Source: Brevibacillus centrosporus (GTDB lineage: Bacteria; Bacillota; Bacilli; Brevibacillales; Brevibacillaceae). Taken from it: DNA of 64,000 nt. A program made the translations under genes and the position numbers. The DNA lies in NCBI RefSeq assembly GCF_003710815.1, contig NZ_RHHP01000015.1, forward strand, positions 241,924-305,923, read 5' to 3'. A model generated the notes under the pieces. That model was not told the DNA's origin. It was given only the letters and a program-made list of their open reading frames with translations, and did not search any database. This document shows positions 40,522-48,221 of this stretch, one piece after another. Numbering within the stretch: position 1 is the stretch's first letter; each line of letters opens with the position of its first letter.

Positions 40522-41934
40522 CTAGGCGAGATGAATTCGTTTCTCTTGTACGAGAGGGTCCAAAATCTCATTGGCTCGCGAGATTTGTTGGGCATGGTGA
40601 AAGGTTTCCTCTGTAATGCTTTGAAAAAAAGCTTCAACAACCTTCGGGCAAAACTGCGTTCCGGAATTACGGATGATCTCATCGCATGCTTTGGAAAAGG
40701 ACAATCCCCTTCGATAGGCTCTGGAGGAGGTCATGGCATCAAATGAGTCGGCGACGGCTGTTACTCGGGCTATGATCGGGATGTTTTCCTCCTGCAGCTG
40801 ATCCGGGTAGCCCTTCCCATCAAAACGTTCATGATGATGACGGGTGATCGCAAGAATGGAACGAATACTGTCTGCATCCTTTTTGTCTACTTCGGCATAC
40901 AGCTTTCGCAGGAGTGCTTCCCCGCGTACGGGATGAGACTTGATGCTGTGAAATTCTTCCTCTGTGAGCTTTCCTGGCTTGAGCAGGATACTGTCTTCGA
41001 TTCCGATTTTGCCAATGTCGTGGAGAAGTCCTCCCGTGTACATCAGGTCGAGTGTTTCTTTATCCAGACCCATTTTCTGACCGATTATACGGGTATAATA
41101 AGCCACTCGCTGAGAATGACCAGACGTATAGGCATCGCGCTCTTCCAAGGCGACTGCGAGTGATTTGAGAATGCTTTGATTGACCTCTGCCAGCTGTTCT
41201 CCGCGCAAGGTAGAGGTGAGGAGTGCTTTTTCTTTTCTTGTGGTGAGAGTCAACAAGATCGCTGCGATCAGGTAGCTGATCACTACCAGGATGATGAGAA
41301 ACAGTTTTACCTTGCTAAATTGTTCGTAAAATTCATCTTCTGGCGAGACGAGGCAAATGTACCAGTCCCATTGGGGGAAGTATCGGACAACTGCGATTTT
41401 TTCGATGCTGGAGGATTCGTCAGACAAATTCCAACGATACGTACTGACCATTTTTCCTTCGTTCAAGGTCTGCTTGACCAAAAAGCGGTCACCGGGATTG
41501 GGCAGGTTGTACATATTTTGGCCCTCAAGTGAGCCGTGAATCGTCAGGCTCCCCTGGGAGTTGAAAGCGAAAAGCTCATCTCCCTGTGCAAGAGTCAGCT
41601 TGACCTGGGAGTGGTCACGCGTTTGATCTGCACGCTTGGGCCCTACCATCATGTCTCTGATTTGATTTTCGGCTTCTGTATAGCTAAGGATGTTGTCTTT
41701 CACTTGTGCATTAAAAAGAGAGAGGATTTGCGTAACGGTGTTCAGCTGCCTGTCCATCGCACGCACACCAGATTGAAAATAGAGCTGCTTCGCCTGTGAG
41801 TACCCGATGACAACGACCACCGTAAAAATGATGGGCAGCATCAGAAGAAAGAGGGGATAAAGATGAGATTTGGTCGTCGATTTGAGTGGCAAGGCTCTAC
41901 GTCCTTTCCGTTTATGGGTATTCTTTCCTATCAT
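40522..41934 (-). CDS. Cache-HD-GYP domain protein (predicted c-di-GMP phosphodiesterase)
   Basis: A 470-aa membrane protein: helix 1 (LFLLMLPIIFTVVVVIGYS), extracytoplasmic Cache-like sensor (about 50-205, ending VVRYFPQWDWYICLVSPEDEF), helix 2 (LFLIILVVISYLIAAILLTL), then an HD-GYP domain: SGHSQRVAYY, LLHDIGKIGI, ITRHHHERFDGKGYPDQL, RVTAVADSFDAMTSSRAYR. Metal His/Asp residues are present. HD-GYP enzymes hydrolyse c-di-GMP, opposing the GGDEF protein at 26634. The ATG at 41934 has a weak ribosome site; TTG 42 bases later, behind AAAGGA, is an alternative start. Confidence 0.9.
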   Translation of the reverse strand: MIGKNTHKRKGRRALPLKSTTKSHLYPLFLLMLPIIFTVVVVIGYSQAKQLYFQSGVRAMDRQLNTVTQILSLFNAQVKDNILSYTEAENQIRDMMVGPKRADQTRDHSQVKLTLAQGDELFAFNSQGSLTIHGSLEGQNMYNLPNPGDRFLVKQTLNEGKMVSTYRWNLSDESSSIEKIAVVRYFPQWDWYICLVSPEDEFYEQFSKVKLFLIILVVISYLIAAILLTLTTRKEKALLTSTLRGEQLAEVNQSILKSLAVALEERDAYTSGHSQRVAYYTRIIGQKMGLDKETLDLMYTGGLLHDIGKIGIEDSILLKPGKLTEEEFHSIKSHPVRGEALLRKLYAEVDKKDADSIRSILAITRHHHERFDGKGYPDQLQEENIPIIARVTAVADSFDAMTSSRAYRRGLSFSKACDEIIRNSGTQFCPKVVEAFFQSITEETFHHAQQISRANEILDPLVQEKRIHLA

Positions 41935-42010
41935 AATAGGCTATCTCGACGTAACCTTCAAGAAAATATCCGAATATTGTCGAAAATGAGCTTCCATTTG
42001 CCAGGAATAA

Positions 42011-42036
42011 AAAAGAGCGTTCGCAGGACGAACACT
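42011..42036 (-). terminator. sspM terminator
   Basis: Minus strand GTTCG / CGAAC hairpin followed by CTCTTTTTTA. Confidence 0.7.
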
Positions 42037-42049
42037 CGAGGATAAATCT

Positions 42050-42184
42050 TTACGTGGAAGGGCGATTCGGTCCTTCCAGCTTCTTGTCCCCGAAGCCGGG
42101 GGCGTTGTTTTTGATGGAGTCTGGTTGTCTGTTTCGTTCGGGATTTTGGTCTATTCTTGCTGATTTCGGTTTTGATTTCGTCAT
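42050..42184 (-). CDS. sspM: small acid-soluble spore protein M-like (44 aa)
   Basis: Forty-four codons; the product is Lys/Pro/Asn-rich and ends GDKKLEGPNRPST, nearly the same as the recalled C-terminus of B. subtilis SspM (DKKLGGPNRPST). SspM-type SASPs are minor spore-core proteins made in the forespore. Its ATG overlaps the preceding stop (ATGA), so it is translationally coupled to the 53-aa ORF and, through it, to the MFS gene. This is an odd arrangement, because SASP genes usually stand alone under sigma-G. Confidence 0.82.
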   Translation of the reverse strand: MTKSKPKSARIDQNPERNRQPDSIKNNAPGFGDKKLEGPNRPST

Positions 42185-42342
42185 GAGAACCACGATCCTT
42201 TGCTGGTTTTTGCTGTTTTGGAATAAGGCCGTGCGCTTGCGATGTCTTCCAATTGAATCAGCAGCGAAGACAAAGGCATTTTTGTTGGCCTCTCCTCGGC
42301 AGCTGGTTTTACGACCACGTCTTCTCTATCTGTCCACGTCAT
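42181..42342 (-). CDS. hypothetical protein (53 aa) between MFS gene and sspM
   Basis: Fifty-three codons behind a strong AAGGAGGGAG. Its ATG overlaps the MFS stop (ATGA) and its stop overlaps the sspM start in the same way. It is polar and basic with one amphipathic stretch (MPLSSLLIQLEDIASARPY). No family is recognised; a sporulation role is suggested only by the sspM coupling. Confidence 0.65.
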   Translation of the reverse strand: MTWTDREDVVVKPAAEERPTKMPLSSLLIQLEDIASARPYSKTAKTSKGSWFS

Positions 42343-43589
42343 GTGGCTCCCTCCTTTTTTCTCGTTCGAGGTGCTAAGGTTTGCGAGTCGGTTTTCTTGT
42401 ATCGTGCCATGGCGTATATGGCAAACAAACCCAGAACTGCCGTCACGAAGAGGGTGATCACCCCATACGCGATCCACGGATAAAGACTGCCGACCCCACC
42501 CAGCTTGTCCACCATCATCCCACCGAGGCTCGTGCCAATCGCCGTTCCAATGCCAGAGACAAAGTTGGAAAAACCAAAATAGGCACCGAGCCGATCTTCT
42601 TTGGCAAAATGGGTCACGAGACTGTCCTGCACGGGCATGAACAGCATTTCCCCCAGAATGAATAGAATGGCTGATCCGCTCAAGGTAATAAAATGCTCAG
42701 CCCAGCCCATCACGGTGAGACCCGTACCCAGGAGCGTCGTTCCCATCGCCAGGGACAGATAAGGATTGATTCGCTGCAGGACAAAACGGGAGATGAACCC
42801 TTGCAGCAGCACGACGCTTATCGAGTTGATCGTCCAGATCAGCCCGATCATCGTTGCCGAGTGCAGGACATGCTCTCCCCGCAGCGGGAGGATTAAGGCA
42901 AACTGCGCGTAGAGTGCCCAAATCACCAGGGTAATCAGGGAAAAGAACAGGAAGCTGCGATGGGTCAAAAGATTTTTGTACTCCGAGAGAGGCGTGCGCT
43001 GGCAGTCAGGTCCGACACAGCGGTCATCGGGCAGGCTGAAGCGGGTAAGCGCTGCGAGCAGGGCAAATACGAGCGCGGCGATCAGAAATGGCTGTTGTCC
43101 TCTTGAAGTCATCCATGCAATGACGACGCCAGCTACGATAATGCCAGAGTGCGCGAGAATCCCACGCCAGGAGAAAGCGGCTGTACGGTTATGAACGTCC
43201 ACTTCATCGGCAATCATGGCCTTGATCGTAGGGGCTAGCAGACCAAGCCCCAGCCCGTTGACAGCGGAAAACAGAAAAAAGAGCCAGTAGGTCAGAGAGT
43301 AATGGTAGCCTAGCATGGCACTTCCCTGCAAAAGGGCACCAATCATGATGATGCTGCGCCTGCCAAAGCGGTCAGACAACGGGCCGCCGAGCAAGCTCCC
43401 GATTTGATACGTGATGCTGCCAGCACCGAGTATCAATCCCACCTGGGAAAGCGAGAGGGTACGGGCTTTCTCCAGAAAAATAGGAAAGACAGGGATGACT
43501 AAGTAAGATGCGAGGTGCATGAAAAAAACAATGAGCAGGAGTAACAAATAAGGCTTGTTTCGCCACAGTGAACCCGTTGAGGCTTCCAT
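42339..43589 (-). CDS. major facilitator superfamily transporter (MdtH-like drug efflux type)
   Basis: A 416-aa, 12-helix MFS protein. Helix 1 begins NKPYLLLLLIVFFMHLASYL, the MFS motif A is GGPLSDRFGRRSIIMIG, and helix 5 has a motif C-like stretch (FSWRGILAHSGIIVAGV). A cytoplasmic loop carries CVGPDC, an unusual Cys pair. Drug/H+ antiport is the default inference. Start 43589 follows GAGAGGAG. It heads an overlapping set with the 53-aa ORF and sspM. Confidence 0.9.
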   Translation of the reverse strand: MEASTGSLWRNKPYLLLLLIVFFMHLASYLVIPVFPIFLEKARTLSLSQVGLILGAGSITYQIGSLLGGPLSDRFGRRSIIMIGALLQGSAMLGYHYSLTYWLFFLFSAVNGLGLGLLAPTIKAMIADEVDVHNRTAAFSWRGILAHSGIIVAGVVIAWMTSRGQQPFLIAALVFALLAALTRFSLPDDRCVGPDCQRTPLSEYKNLLTHRSFLFFSLITLVIWALYAQFALILPLRGEHVLHSATMIGLIWTINSISVVLLQGFISRFVLQRINPYLSLAMGTTLLGTGLTVMGWAEHFITLSGSAILFILGEMLFMPVQDSLVTHFAKEDRLGAYFGFSNFVSGIGTAIGTSLGGMMVDKLGGVGSLYPWIAYGVITLFVTAVLGLFAIYAMARYKKTDSQTLAPRTRKKEGAT

Positions 43590-43786
43590 AATCGTCTCCT
43601 CTCTGTTCATTTCCTGATTAGTATGAGTGGAACAGGAGCCTCTCTATGCACACAATTGGGCGATAGCGGAAAATGAGAGGCAGGAGGGCAAGCGTCCAAT
43701 CCATTTCCTATCACGCGACATATACCTATAATGAATAGCCCCGTGGGCGGGAGAAGAGCGTGACAGATTGAAGGGGGGACGACAGG

Positions 43787-43882
43787 ATGGGCTTTTTTGA
43801 CCAGGATGGCTTTGAAGTAGTGATCTGGATTGTCATTATCATCTTTCTTCTCTCCATATTCTTTGATGAAGGGATAGATTAA
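43787..43882 (+). CDS. single-helix micropeptide (31 aa), YjcZ-like
   Basis: Thirty-one codons behind AAGGGGGG. Short acidic start (MGFFDQDGF), one membrane helix (VVIWIVIIIFLLSIFF) and acidic tail (DEGID). Shape matches the YjcZ-type spore micropeptides at 7267 and 46089, with a less glycine-rich start. The next gene begins 1 base after its stop. Confidence 0.65.
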   Translation: MGFFDQDGFEVVIWIVIIIFLLSIFFDEGID

Positions 43883-43883
43883 G

Positions 43884-44108
43884 ATGAGCGCCTATCGACC
43901 GATACGACGATTAAATCAGTACTACAAATCCAATACCGGATTTAAGTCTTGGGTCAAGGCAAATGAGCAATGGTTCAAAGAAAATCCAGACGTATTTAAC
44001 CAGCTGCTGCGCAATCCGAACATGGTCAACCTGTTCATGGATCTGATGGTGATGAATTCACCTCGTATCGAAAAAAGACTGCGCAGGCAAGGCAGACGAA
44101 AAAATTAG
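43884..44108 (+). CDS. hypothetical basic protein (74 aa)
   Basis: A 74-aa basic protein (RPIRRLNQYYKSNTGFKSWV ... NPDVFNQLLRNPNMVNLFMDL ... RRQGRRKN) in an apparent two-gene unit with the upstream micropeptide, one base apart, followed by a good terminator. The ribosome site is GAAGGGATAG, inside the end of the micropeptide gene. No family is recognised, but the context (sspM, ytrHI, spo0M) suggests a spore-related role. Confidence 0.65.
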   Translation: MSAYRPIRRLNQYYKSNTGFKSWVKANEQWFKENPDVFNQLLRNPNMVNLFMDLMVMNSPRIEKRLRRQGRRKN

Positions 44109-44117
44109 GTCAGAGAG

Positions 44118-44145
44118 CGGCATGTTCCTGAGCATGCCGTTTTTT
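44118..44145 (+). terminator. rho-independent terminator
   Basis: CGGCATG / CATGCCG stem followed by TTTTTT. Repeat A2 begins at the next base. Confidence 0.85.
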
Positions 44146-44256
44146 AACGTATAGGAATTTATAAGCGTATTGCTTATGAATTCCGGAGCGCATGGAAACT
44201 TTCCGCTAAAACGCGGTCGCTCCTCCTCGAACAGGCCTCGATAGAGGTTTTCTTAC
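44146..44256 (+). repeat. 111-bp structured repeat, copy A2
   Basis: Partner of 35389-35499. The first hairpin is better paired here (GGAATTtATAAGC / GCTTATgAATTCC, 44154-44184); the CCTCgataGAGG hairpin is at 44236-44247. It also starts exactly at the end of a terminator T-tract. Confidence 0.75.
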
Positions 44257-44355
44257 TTGGGTGCCGTCACGACAGGTTGGATGAGCGTTCATAAAAGTCT
44301 GACAAGCTGCGTAGGGATAAGGATAAGCACAAGCAGTCTGGGGGATGAATGCAGT

Positions 44356-44667
44356 ATGGCTCAGGTCATTCTGACGTTTTTTGTGGCGTATGGAATCGTG
44401 GTCGGAGGATCACTCTCCGGTGGAATTGGTGCTTTTTTGACCGACAAGCCTCCTCTTTTGTCTATGGCACAATTGGCTGATCAATTAAAGATATGGGGCT
44501 TGGTGGGGGCGTTAGGGGGAACTTTTGATTCGTTTTTGCAAATCGAAAAAATATTGATGGGCAACTTGACACCTGTTTTCAAGCAGCTGGTAATGATCGT
44601 CGTCGCTTTTCTCGGTGCGCACATTGGAACGATCTGTGTGCAATGGCTCATCCAGGTACGCTCATGA
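44356..44667 (+). CDS. ytrH: sporulation membrane protein YtrH
   Basis: A 103-aa membrane protein with about three hydrophobic segments (VILTFFVAYGIVVGGSLSGGIGAFL, IWGLVGALGGTFDSFL, LVMIVVAFLGAHIGTICVQWLI). The GGSLSGGIGAFLTDKPP and GLVGALGGTFDSFLQIE signatures fit the YtrH family, sigma-E-dependent mother-cell proteins needed for efficient sporulation. ATG 44356 follows GGGGGATG. The stop overlaps the ytrI start (ATGA). Confidence 0.9.
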   Translation: MAQVILTFFVAYGIVVGGSLSGGIGAFLTDKPPLLSMAQLADQLKIWGLVGALGGTFDSFLQIEKILMGNLTPVFKQLVMIVVAFLGAHIGTICVQWLIQVRS

Positions 44668-45197
44668 AGCGAGCACATTGGCAGCGCTATGTAGCTATCT
44701 GGGTGATCGGTATCCTTTTAGGCGGATCCACCGTTCTTTTTTTATACGGAAAAGAGATGGAAGAAATGATGCTGGTGAAGAAAAGCCTGGAGTTCCAAAA
44801 CAAAAAGCTGTACGAAGAAAATCAGGAGCTGAAAAAAAGTCAAAACGTCTCGCGCAGAAAGCAAGCGGTCGGGATCGAAGAGGTACGGGTCACAGTCATG
44901 GATCCCAAGCCCCATCCAACCATAGAGGTGCAGGTGGTCGAGTGGATGGAAAAGGACCTGGCGTCCCTGAAAGGAAAGAAAGTCGAACAGGTCGCTGAGG
45001 TCCATCAGGTTTTGCATGAAATGCTGCGGAGGCGCGAATATGTGCTGCCTGATCGCACGATGGTGGAGGTCAGGGTCAAGACGGTAGTCATCAGCCGTAC
45101 GCTGCACTTGTTCGTGACGGCCGAGGTAAAACCGGATGATGTATGGAAGAAAGTTGCCCGAAACTTTCTTTTTGTGGATTCGTATATCTCTACATAA
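44664..45197 (+). CDS. ytrI: sporulation membrane protein YtrI
   Basis: A 177-aa protein with one N-terminal membrane helix (YVAIWVIGILLGGSTVLFL), a short coiled coil (EMMLVKKSLEFQNKKLYEENQELKKSQ) and a C-terminal domain (VTVMDPKPHPTIEVQVVEWMEKDLASLKGKKVEQV, then VVISRTLHLFVTAEVK). This is the YtrI layout. The 4-base overlap with ytrH matches their pairing in Bacilli; both act in the mother cell around spore cortex and coat formation. Confidence 0.88.
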   Translation: MKRAHWQRYVAIWVIGILLGGSTVLFLYGKEMEEMMLVKKSLEFQNKKLYEENQELKKSQNVSRRKQAVGIEEVRVTVMDPKPHPTIEVQVVEWMEKDLASLKGKKVEQVAEVHQVLHEMLRRREYVLPDRTMVEVRVKTVVISRTLHLFVTAEVKPDDVWKKVARNFLFVDSYIST

Positions 45198-45257
45198 GCA
45201 CCGGTTTTCCTAACGGGCAAAATTCTACCGGTCGAAGCGTAAAGGAGAGAGTGGTAC

Positions 45258-46034
45258 ATGTCGATGTTCAAAAAATTATTGGCCAGCGTGGGGATTGGTT
45301 CCGCACAAGTGGACACCCGCTTGGAGCAGGATTCCCTCATTCCCGGGGAAGTGCTGTCAGGGGAAGTGCATCTAACCGGGGGAGATGTGGCCCAGGAGAT
45401 CGATGAGATTTACATGTACGTCATCACCCATTACGAGCGGGAGAACAACGACAGTAAGGTGAAAGAGGAGTGCACGCTCATCAAGCATCGTCTGACGGAG
45501 AGGGTCGTTCTGCAGCCGAAGGAACACAAGGTGCTGCCTTTCGCTTTCCGTCTCCCGTATGAGACACCGTTGACCATGGGGCGTCAGCCCGTGTATTTGC
45601 GTACCGGACTGGATATTAAAAATGCGATTGACCCAGGCGACTCCGACTTTATCGAGGTGCGTCCGCATCCTTTGATGGCCAAAGTCATGGATGCCGTTTC
45701 GCAGATCGGCTTTCAATTGTACAAGGTGGATTGCGAGTACAATCGGCACTTGGGAAAAGCATACCCGTTCGTGCAGGAATTTGAATTCCGTCCGACCGGT
45801 CCTTATCGCAGCCGTGTAGAAGAGCTGGAAATCATCTTTTACCTAAATGAGAACAGTGTGGAAGTGCTCATGGAGCTGGACAAACGTGCTCGAGGCTTTT
45901 TGGGTGCCTTTGAAGAGGCCTTTAACCTGGACGAACGTTATGTACGATTCCGCCTGCATCGAGAGGATCTGCAGCGCTCGACGGGAGACATTGCCCACTC
46001 CATTGAAGATTTGATTCGCAAACAACTCCGTTAG
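45258..46034 (+). CDS. spo0M: sporulation-control protein Spo0M
   Basis: A 258-aa protein, the length of B. subtilis Spo0M. It has an arrestin-like N-terminal beta domain (VDTRLEQDSLIPGEVLSGEVHLTGGDVAQEIDEIYMYV, KVLPFAFRLPYETPLTMG, VYLRTGLDIKNAIDPGDSDFI) and the conserved C-terminal region (QEFEFRPTGPYRSRVEELEIIFYL). Spo0M affects sporulation onset and cell division. AAAGGAGAGAG precedes the start. It lies 60 bp after ytrI. Confidence 0.93.
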   Translation: MSMFKKLLASVGIGSAQVDTRLEQDSLIPGEVLSGEVHLTGGDVAQEIDEIYMYVITHYERENNDSKVKEECTLIKHRLTERVVLQPKEHKVLPFAFRLPYETPLTMGRQPVYLRTGLDIKNAIDPGDSDFIEVRPHPLMAKVMDAVSQIGFQLYKVDCEYNRHLGKAYPFVQEFEFRPTGPYRSRVEELEIIFYLNENSVEVLMELDKRARGFLGAFEEAFNLDERYVRFRLHREDLQRSTGDIAHSIEDLIRKQLR

Positions 46035-46048
46035 AATGAACAGCAAAA

Positions 46049-46083
46049 AGCTGCCTGTGTCCGAGCACAGGCAGTTTTCTTTT
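46049..46083. terminator. bidirectional terminator
   Basis: CTGCCTGTG / CACAGGCAG stem flanked by AAAAA and TTTTCTTTT, between spo0M and the converging micropeptide gene. Confidence 0.85.
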
Positions 46084-46088
46084 GATAG

Positions 46089-46169
46089 TTATTCGTCTAC
46101 ACCGACAATGGTCAACAGGATAAACAAAACGAGAATCAGAGCAATGCCACCGCCATTAAACAATCCCAT
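46089..46169 (-). CDS. YjcZ-family sporulation-type micropeptide (26 aa)
   Basis: Twenty-six codons behind GGAGGGG: MGLFNGGG start, helix IALILVLFILLTIVG and VDE tail, the clear YjcZ pattern. Shares the bidirectional terminator with spo0M. Confidence 0.82.
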   Translation of the reverse strand: MGLFNGGGIALILVLFILLTIVGVDE

Positions 46170-46333
46170 CGGTACCCCTCCTAGTCACGAGCATTCTTGA
46201 GTTCCCTACAGGATATTAGCGGATAGACGTTTCGGTGTCCGGATATTGACCTATTTTCCCACCCAAGTTAGTTGTATTTGAAGACGCCCGAGCGATGTCT
46301 TTCTAATTTTTTGATTTGCATGTATAGGCCTGG

Positions 46334-46348
46334 ATTTTTCTGACAATA
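46334..46348. promoter_or_regulatory. CodY-box-like site upstream of the codY homologue
   Basis: ATTTTTCTGACAATA matches the CodY consensus AATTTTCWGAAAATT at 12 of 15 positions; it lies 36 bp before the start codon of the CodY-like gene. Confidence 0.5.
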
Positions 46349-46383
46349 CTGTGAGCATGAAGAATCCAAGGAGGAAATAATTG

Positions 46384-47160
46384 ATGAATTTACTAGAAAA
46401 AACTAGAAAGATTAATGTAATGCTGCAAAAAACAATGGGAGGCAGCGGAGTCGGTTACCAGGACCTCGCAAGACTCTTGTCTGATGTCATTGCTGCGAAT
46501 GTATACATTATTACGGCAGATGGAACCATTCTCGGTAGCGGATTGAATCAGGATATCGCCCTCAACGAGGAAGGACGTTCTTCCAGCTACGTACAGGATG
46601 GCGTTCACCAAAAGCTGCTGGAAGTGACGCAGACGCTCGCAAATGAGCCAATCAGCAGCCCGTATAGTATGGTTCCTGCGGAAATGAGCTCTCTGTTCCC
46701 GCAAATGATGACGACGGTGGTTCCGATCAATGCGGGTGGAAGTCGCTTGGGAACACTAGTCCTGCTGCGTGCCTATGGTCAATTCGAGACCGAGGATCTT
46801 ATTTTGGGTGAGATTGGTGCGACCGTAATCGGGATGAAAATCGTTCGCCAACGGACAGAGCAAATCGAAAACGAGGTGCGAGACAAAACGTTCGCGAAAA
46901 TCGCCCTTTCGTCCCTGTCCTACAGCGAGCAAATCGCCATCGAAAAAATCATGGAGCAGCTGGACGCCAAAGAAGGACTGTTGGTGGCAAGCCAGTTGGC
47001 TGATCAGGCTGGCCTGACACGCTCCGTAATCGTCAATGCCCTTCGCAAGCTGGCGAGTGCCGGCGTGCTGGAATCCCGTTCATTGGGAATGAAAGGTACC
47101 TACATCAAGGTCCTGAATGATAAATTCCCATCTGAACTGGCAAAATGGAAAACCTCGTAA
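46384..47160 (+). CDS. codY: CodY-family GTP/branched-chain amino acid-sensing regulator
   Basis: A 258-aa full-length CodY. The N-terminal GAF domain starts LLEKTRKINVMLQKTMG and contains MVPAEMSSLFPQMMTTVVPINAGGSRLGTLVL; the linker is followed by the C-terminal winged helix LVASQLADQAGLTRSVIVNALRKLASAGVLESRSLGMKGTYIKVLN, almost the B. subtilis sequence. CodY represses starvation genes when GTP and Ile/Leu/Val are plentiful. It is not next to xerC-clpQ-clpY-flgB, the usual codY locus, so it may be a second paralogue or a relocated gene. AAGGAGG precedes ATG 46384. Confidence 0.92.
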   Translation: MNLLEKTRKINVMLQKTMGGSGVGYQDLARLLSDVIAANVYIITADGTILGSGLNQDIALNEEGRSSSYVQDGVHQKLLEVTQTLANEPISSPYSMVPAEMSSLFPQMMTTVVPINAGGSRLGTLVLLRAYGQFETEDLILGEIGATVIGMKIVRQRTEQIENEVRDKTFAKIALSSLSYSEQIAIEKIMEQLDAKEGLLVASQLADQAGLTRSVIVNALRKLASAGVLESRSLGMKGTYIKVLNDKFPSELAKWKTS

Positions 47161-47180
47161 TCCACTTGTGGACATCAGAA

Positions 47181-47217
47181 CCTCTCTTTTCCCCTGAAAG
47201 AGAGGCTCTTTTTTTGT
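47181..47217 (+). terminator. terminator of the codY homologue
   Basis: CCTCTCTTT / AAAGAGAGG stem, then CTCTTTTTTT. Confidence 0.85.
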
Positions 47218-47336
47218 GAGGATGGCATTGAATATTTGGAAAAAGCAGTCTATACTTTTCTGTAAGGATAAACTGCAAAAATAACAACATTCTAAAGTTT
47301 AAACTTCAAAAAAAGAAAAGAAAGGCTAAGATCCGC

Positions 47337-48215
47337 ATGGAAGATGTCCAAGAACGCATTCGCAAGTACTACCCCCAGCTGACAAACCAGCAGAAGCTGG
47401 CAGCGAAGTTTATTCTGGAAAAGCCCAAGGAGGTAGCCCTGAATCCAGCCAAAGTCGTAGGCACGCTGAGCGGAACAAGTGAAACGACGATTATCCGTCT
47501 GTGTTACGCCCTGGAGTACTCTGGCTACAGCGAGCTGCAAAATGAGCTGCGCCATACCCTGATCGCACCGCATCCGCAAGAGCAGACCATCAGTCACTGG
47601 CGAAATGCAGCAGAAGAGCTGCAAGCCAAAGAGGATCTGATTTCCTTTCACATGGAACAGGATGTGAACTCGATCCAGCAGACGCTGAGTGAACTGAGTA
47701 AGGAAAAGCTGGATAAGGCTGTCTCGGCGATTCTGGCTGCCAAGCAGATTGTTGTCGTCGGCTTTCGAAGCTCTCATGCCCCCGCGCACTGGCTTTCCTT
47801 TGCCCTGAATATCGTGAAAGGAAATGTCCATTTGTACAAAGGCCCAGTCGATGACGCGAACTACTTGCTGACACAGCTGGACTCGTCGTGCTTGATTATC
47901 GCCTTTTCCTTTCCGCGCTACGTCAGTGAGACGATCCAGTTTGCGCAGGCGGCAAAGGAAAAAGGGGCATATGTCCTCGGGTTCACGGATAATGAGCTTT
48001 CTCCGATCGGCCCGATTGCCGATCAGCTTCTGAAGGTACCGACCCCTGCGCCAACGGTTTTGCTGGGAATGGCAGCCTTGTTTTCACTGCTGAATACCAT
48101 TGTGGGTGCTGTCTTGGCGGCAGACAGGGAGAATGTAGAACAGCGCCTTGATTTGTATGAAAAAACCAGCCGACAAATTTACCCGTTTGTTCGTCAATTG
48201 GACGAGAAAGGATGA
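47337..48215 (+). CDS. MurR/RpiR-family transcriptional regulator
   Basis: A 292-aa regulator with an RpiR helix-turn-helix domain (IRKYYPQLTNQQKLAAKFIL ... GTLSGTSETTIIRLCYALEYSGYSELQNELR) and a SIS sugar-phosphate-binding domain (AKQIVVVGFRSSHAPAHWLSFAL ... LIIAFSFPRYVSETIQFAQAAKEKGAYVLGFTDN). The MenC-like racemase follows 6 bp later, so it probably controls that gene; the ligand may be a derivative in the same pathway rather than a sugar phosphate. AAAGG lies before ATG 47337. Confidence 0.9.
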   Translation: MEDVQERIRKYYPQLTNQQKLAAKFILEKPKEVALNPAKVVGTLSGTSETTIIRLCYALEYSGYSELQNELRHTLIAPHPQEQTISHWRNAAEELQAKEDLISFHMEQDVNSIQQTLSELSKEKLDKAVSAILAAKQIVVVGFRSSHAPAHWLSFALNIVKGNVHLYKGPVDDANYLLTQLDSSCLIIAFSFPRYVSETIQFAQAAKEKGAYVLGFTDNELSPIGPIADQLLKVPTPAPTVLLGMAALFSLLNTIVGAVLAADRENVEQRLDLYEKTSRQIYPFVRQLDEKG

Positions 48216-48221
48216 TCGAGA

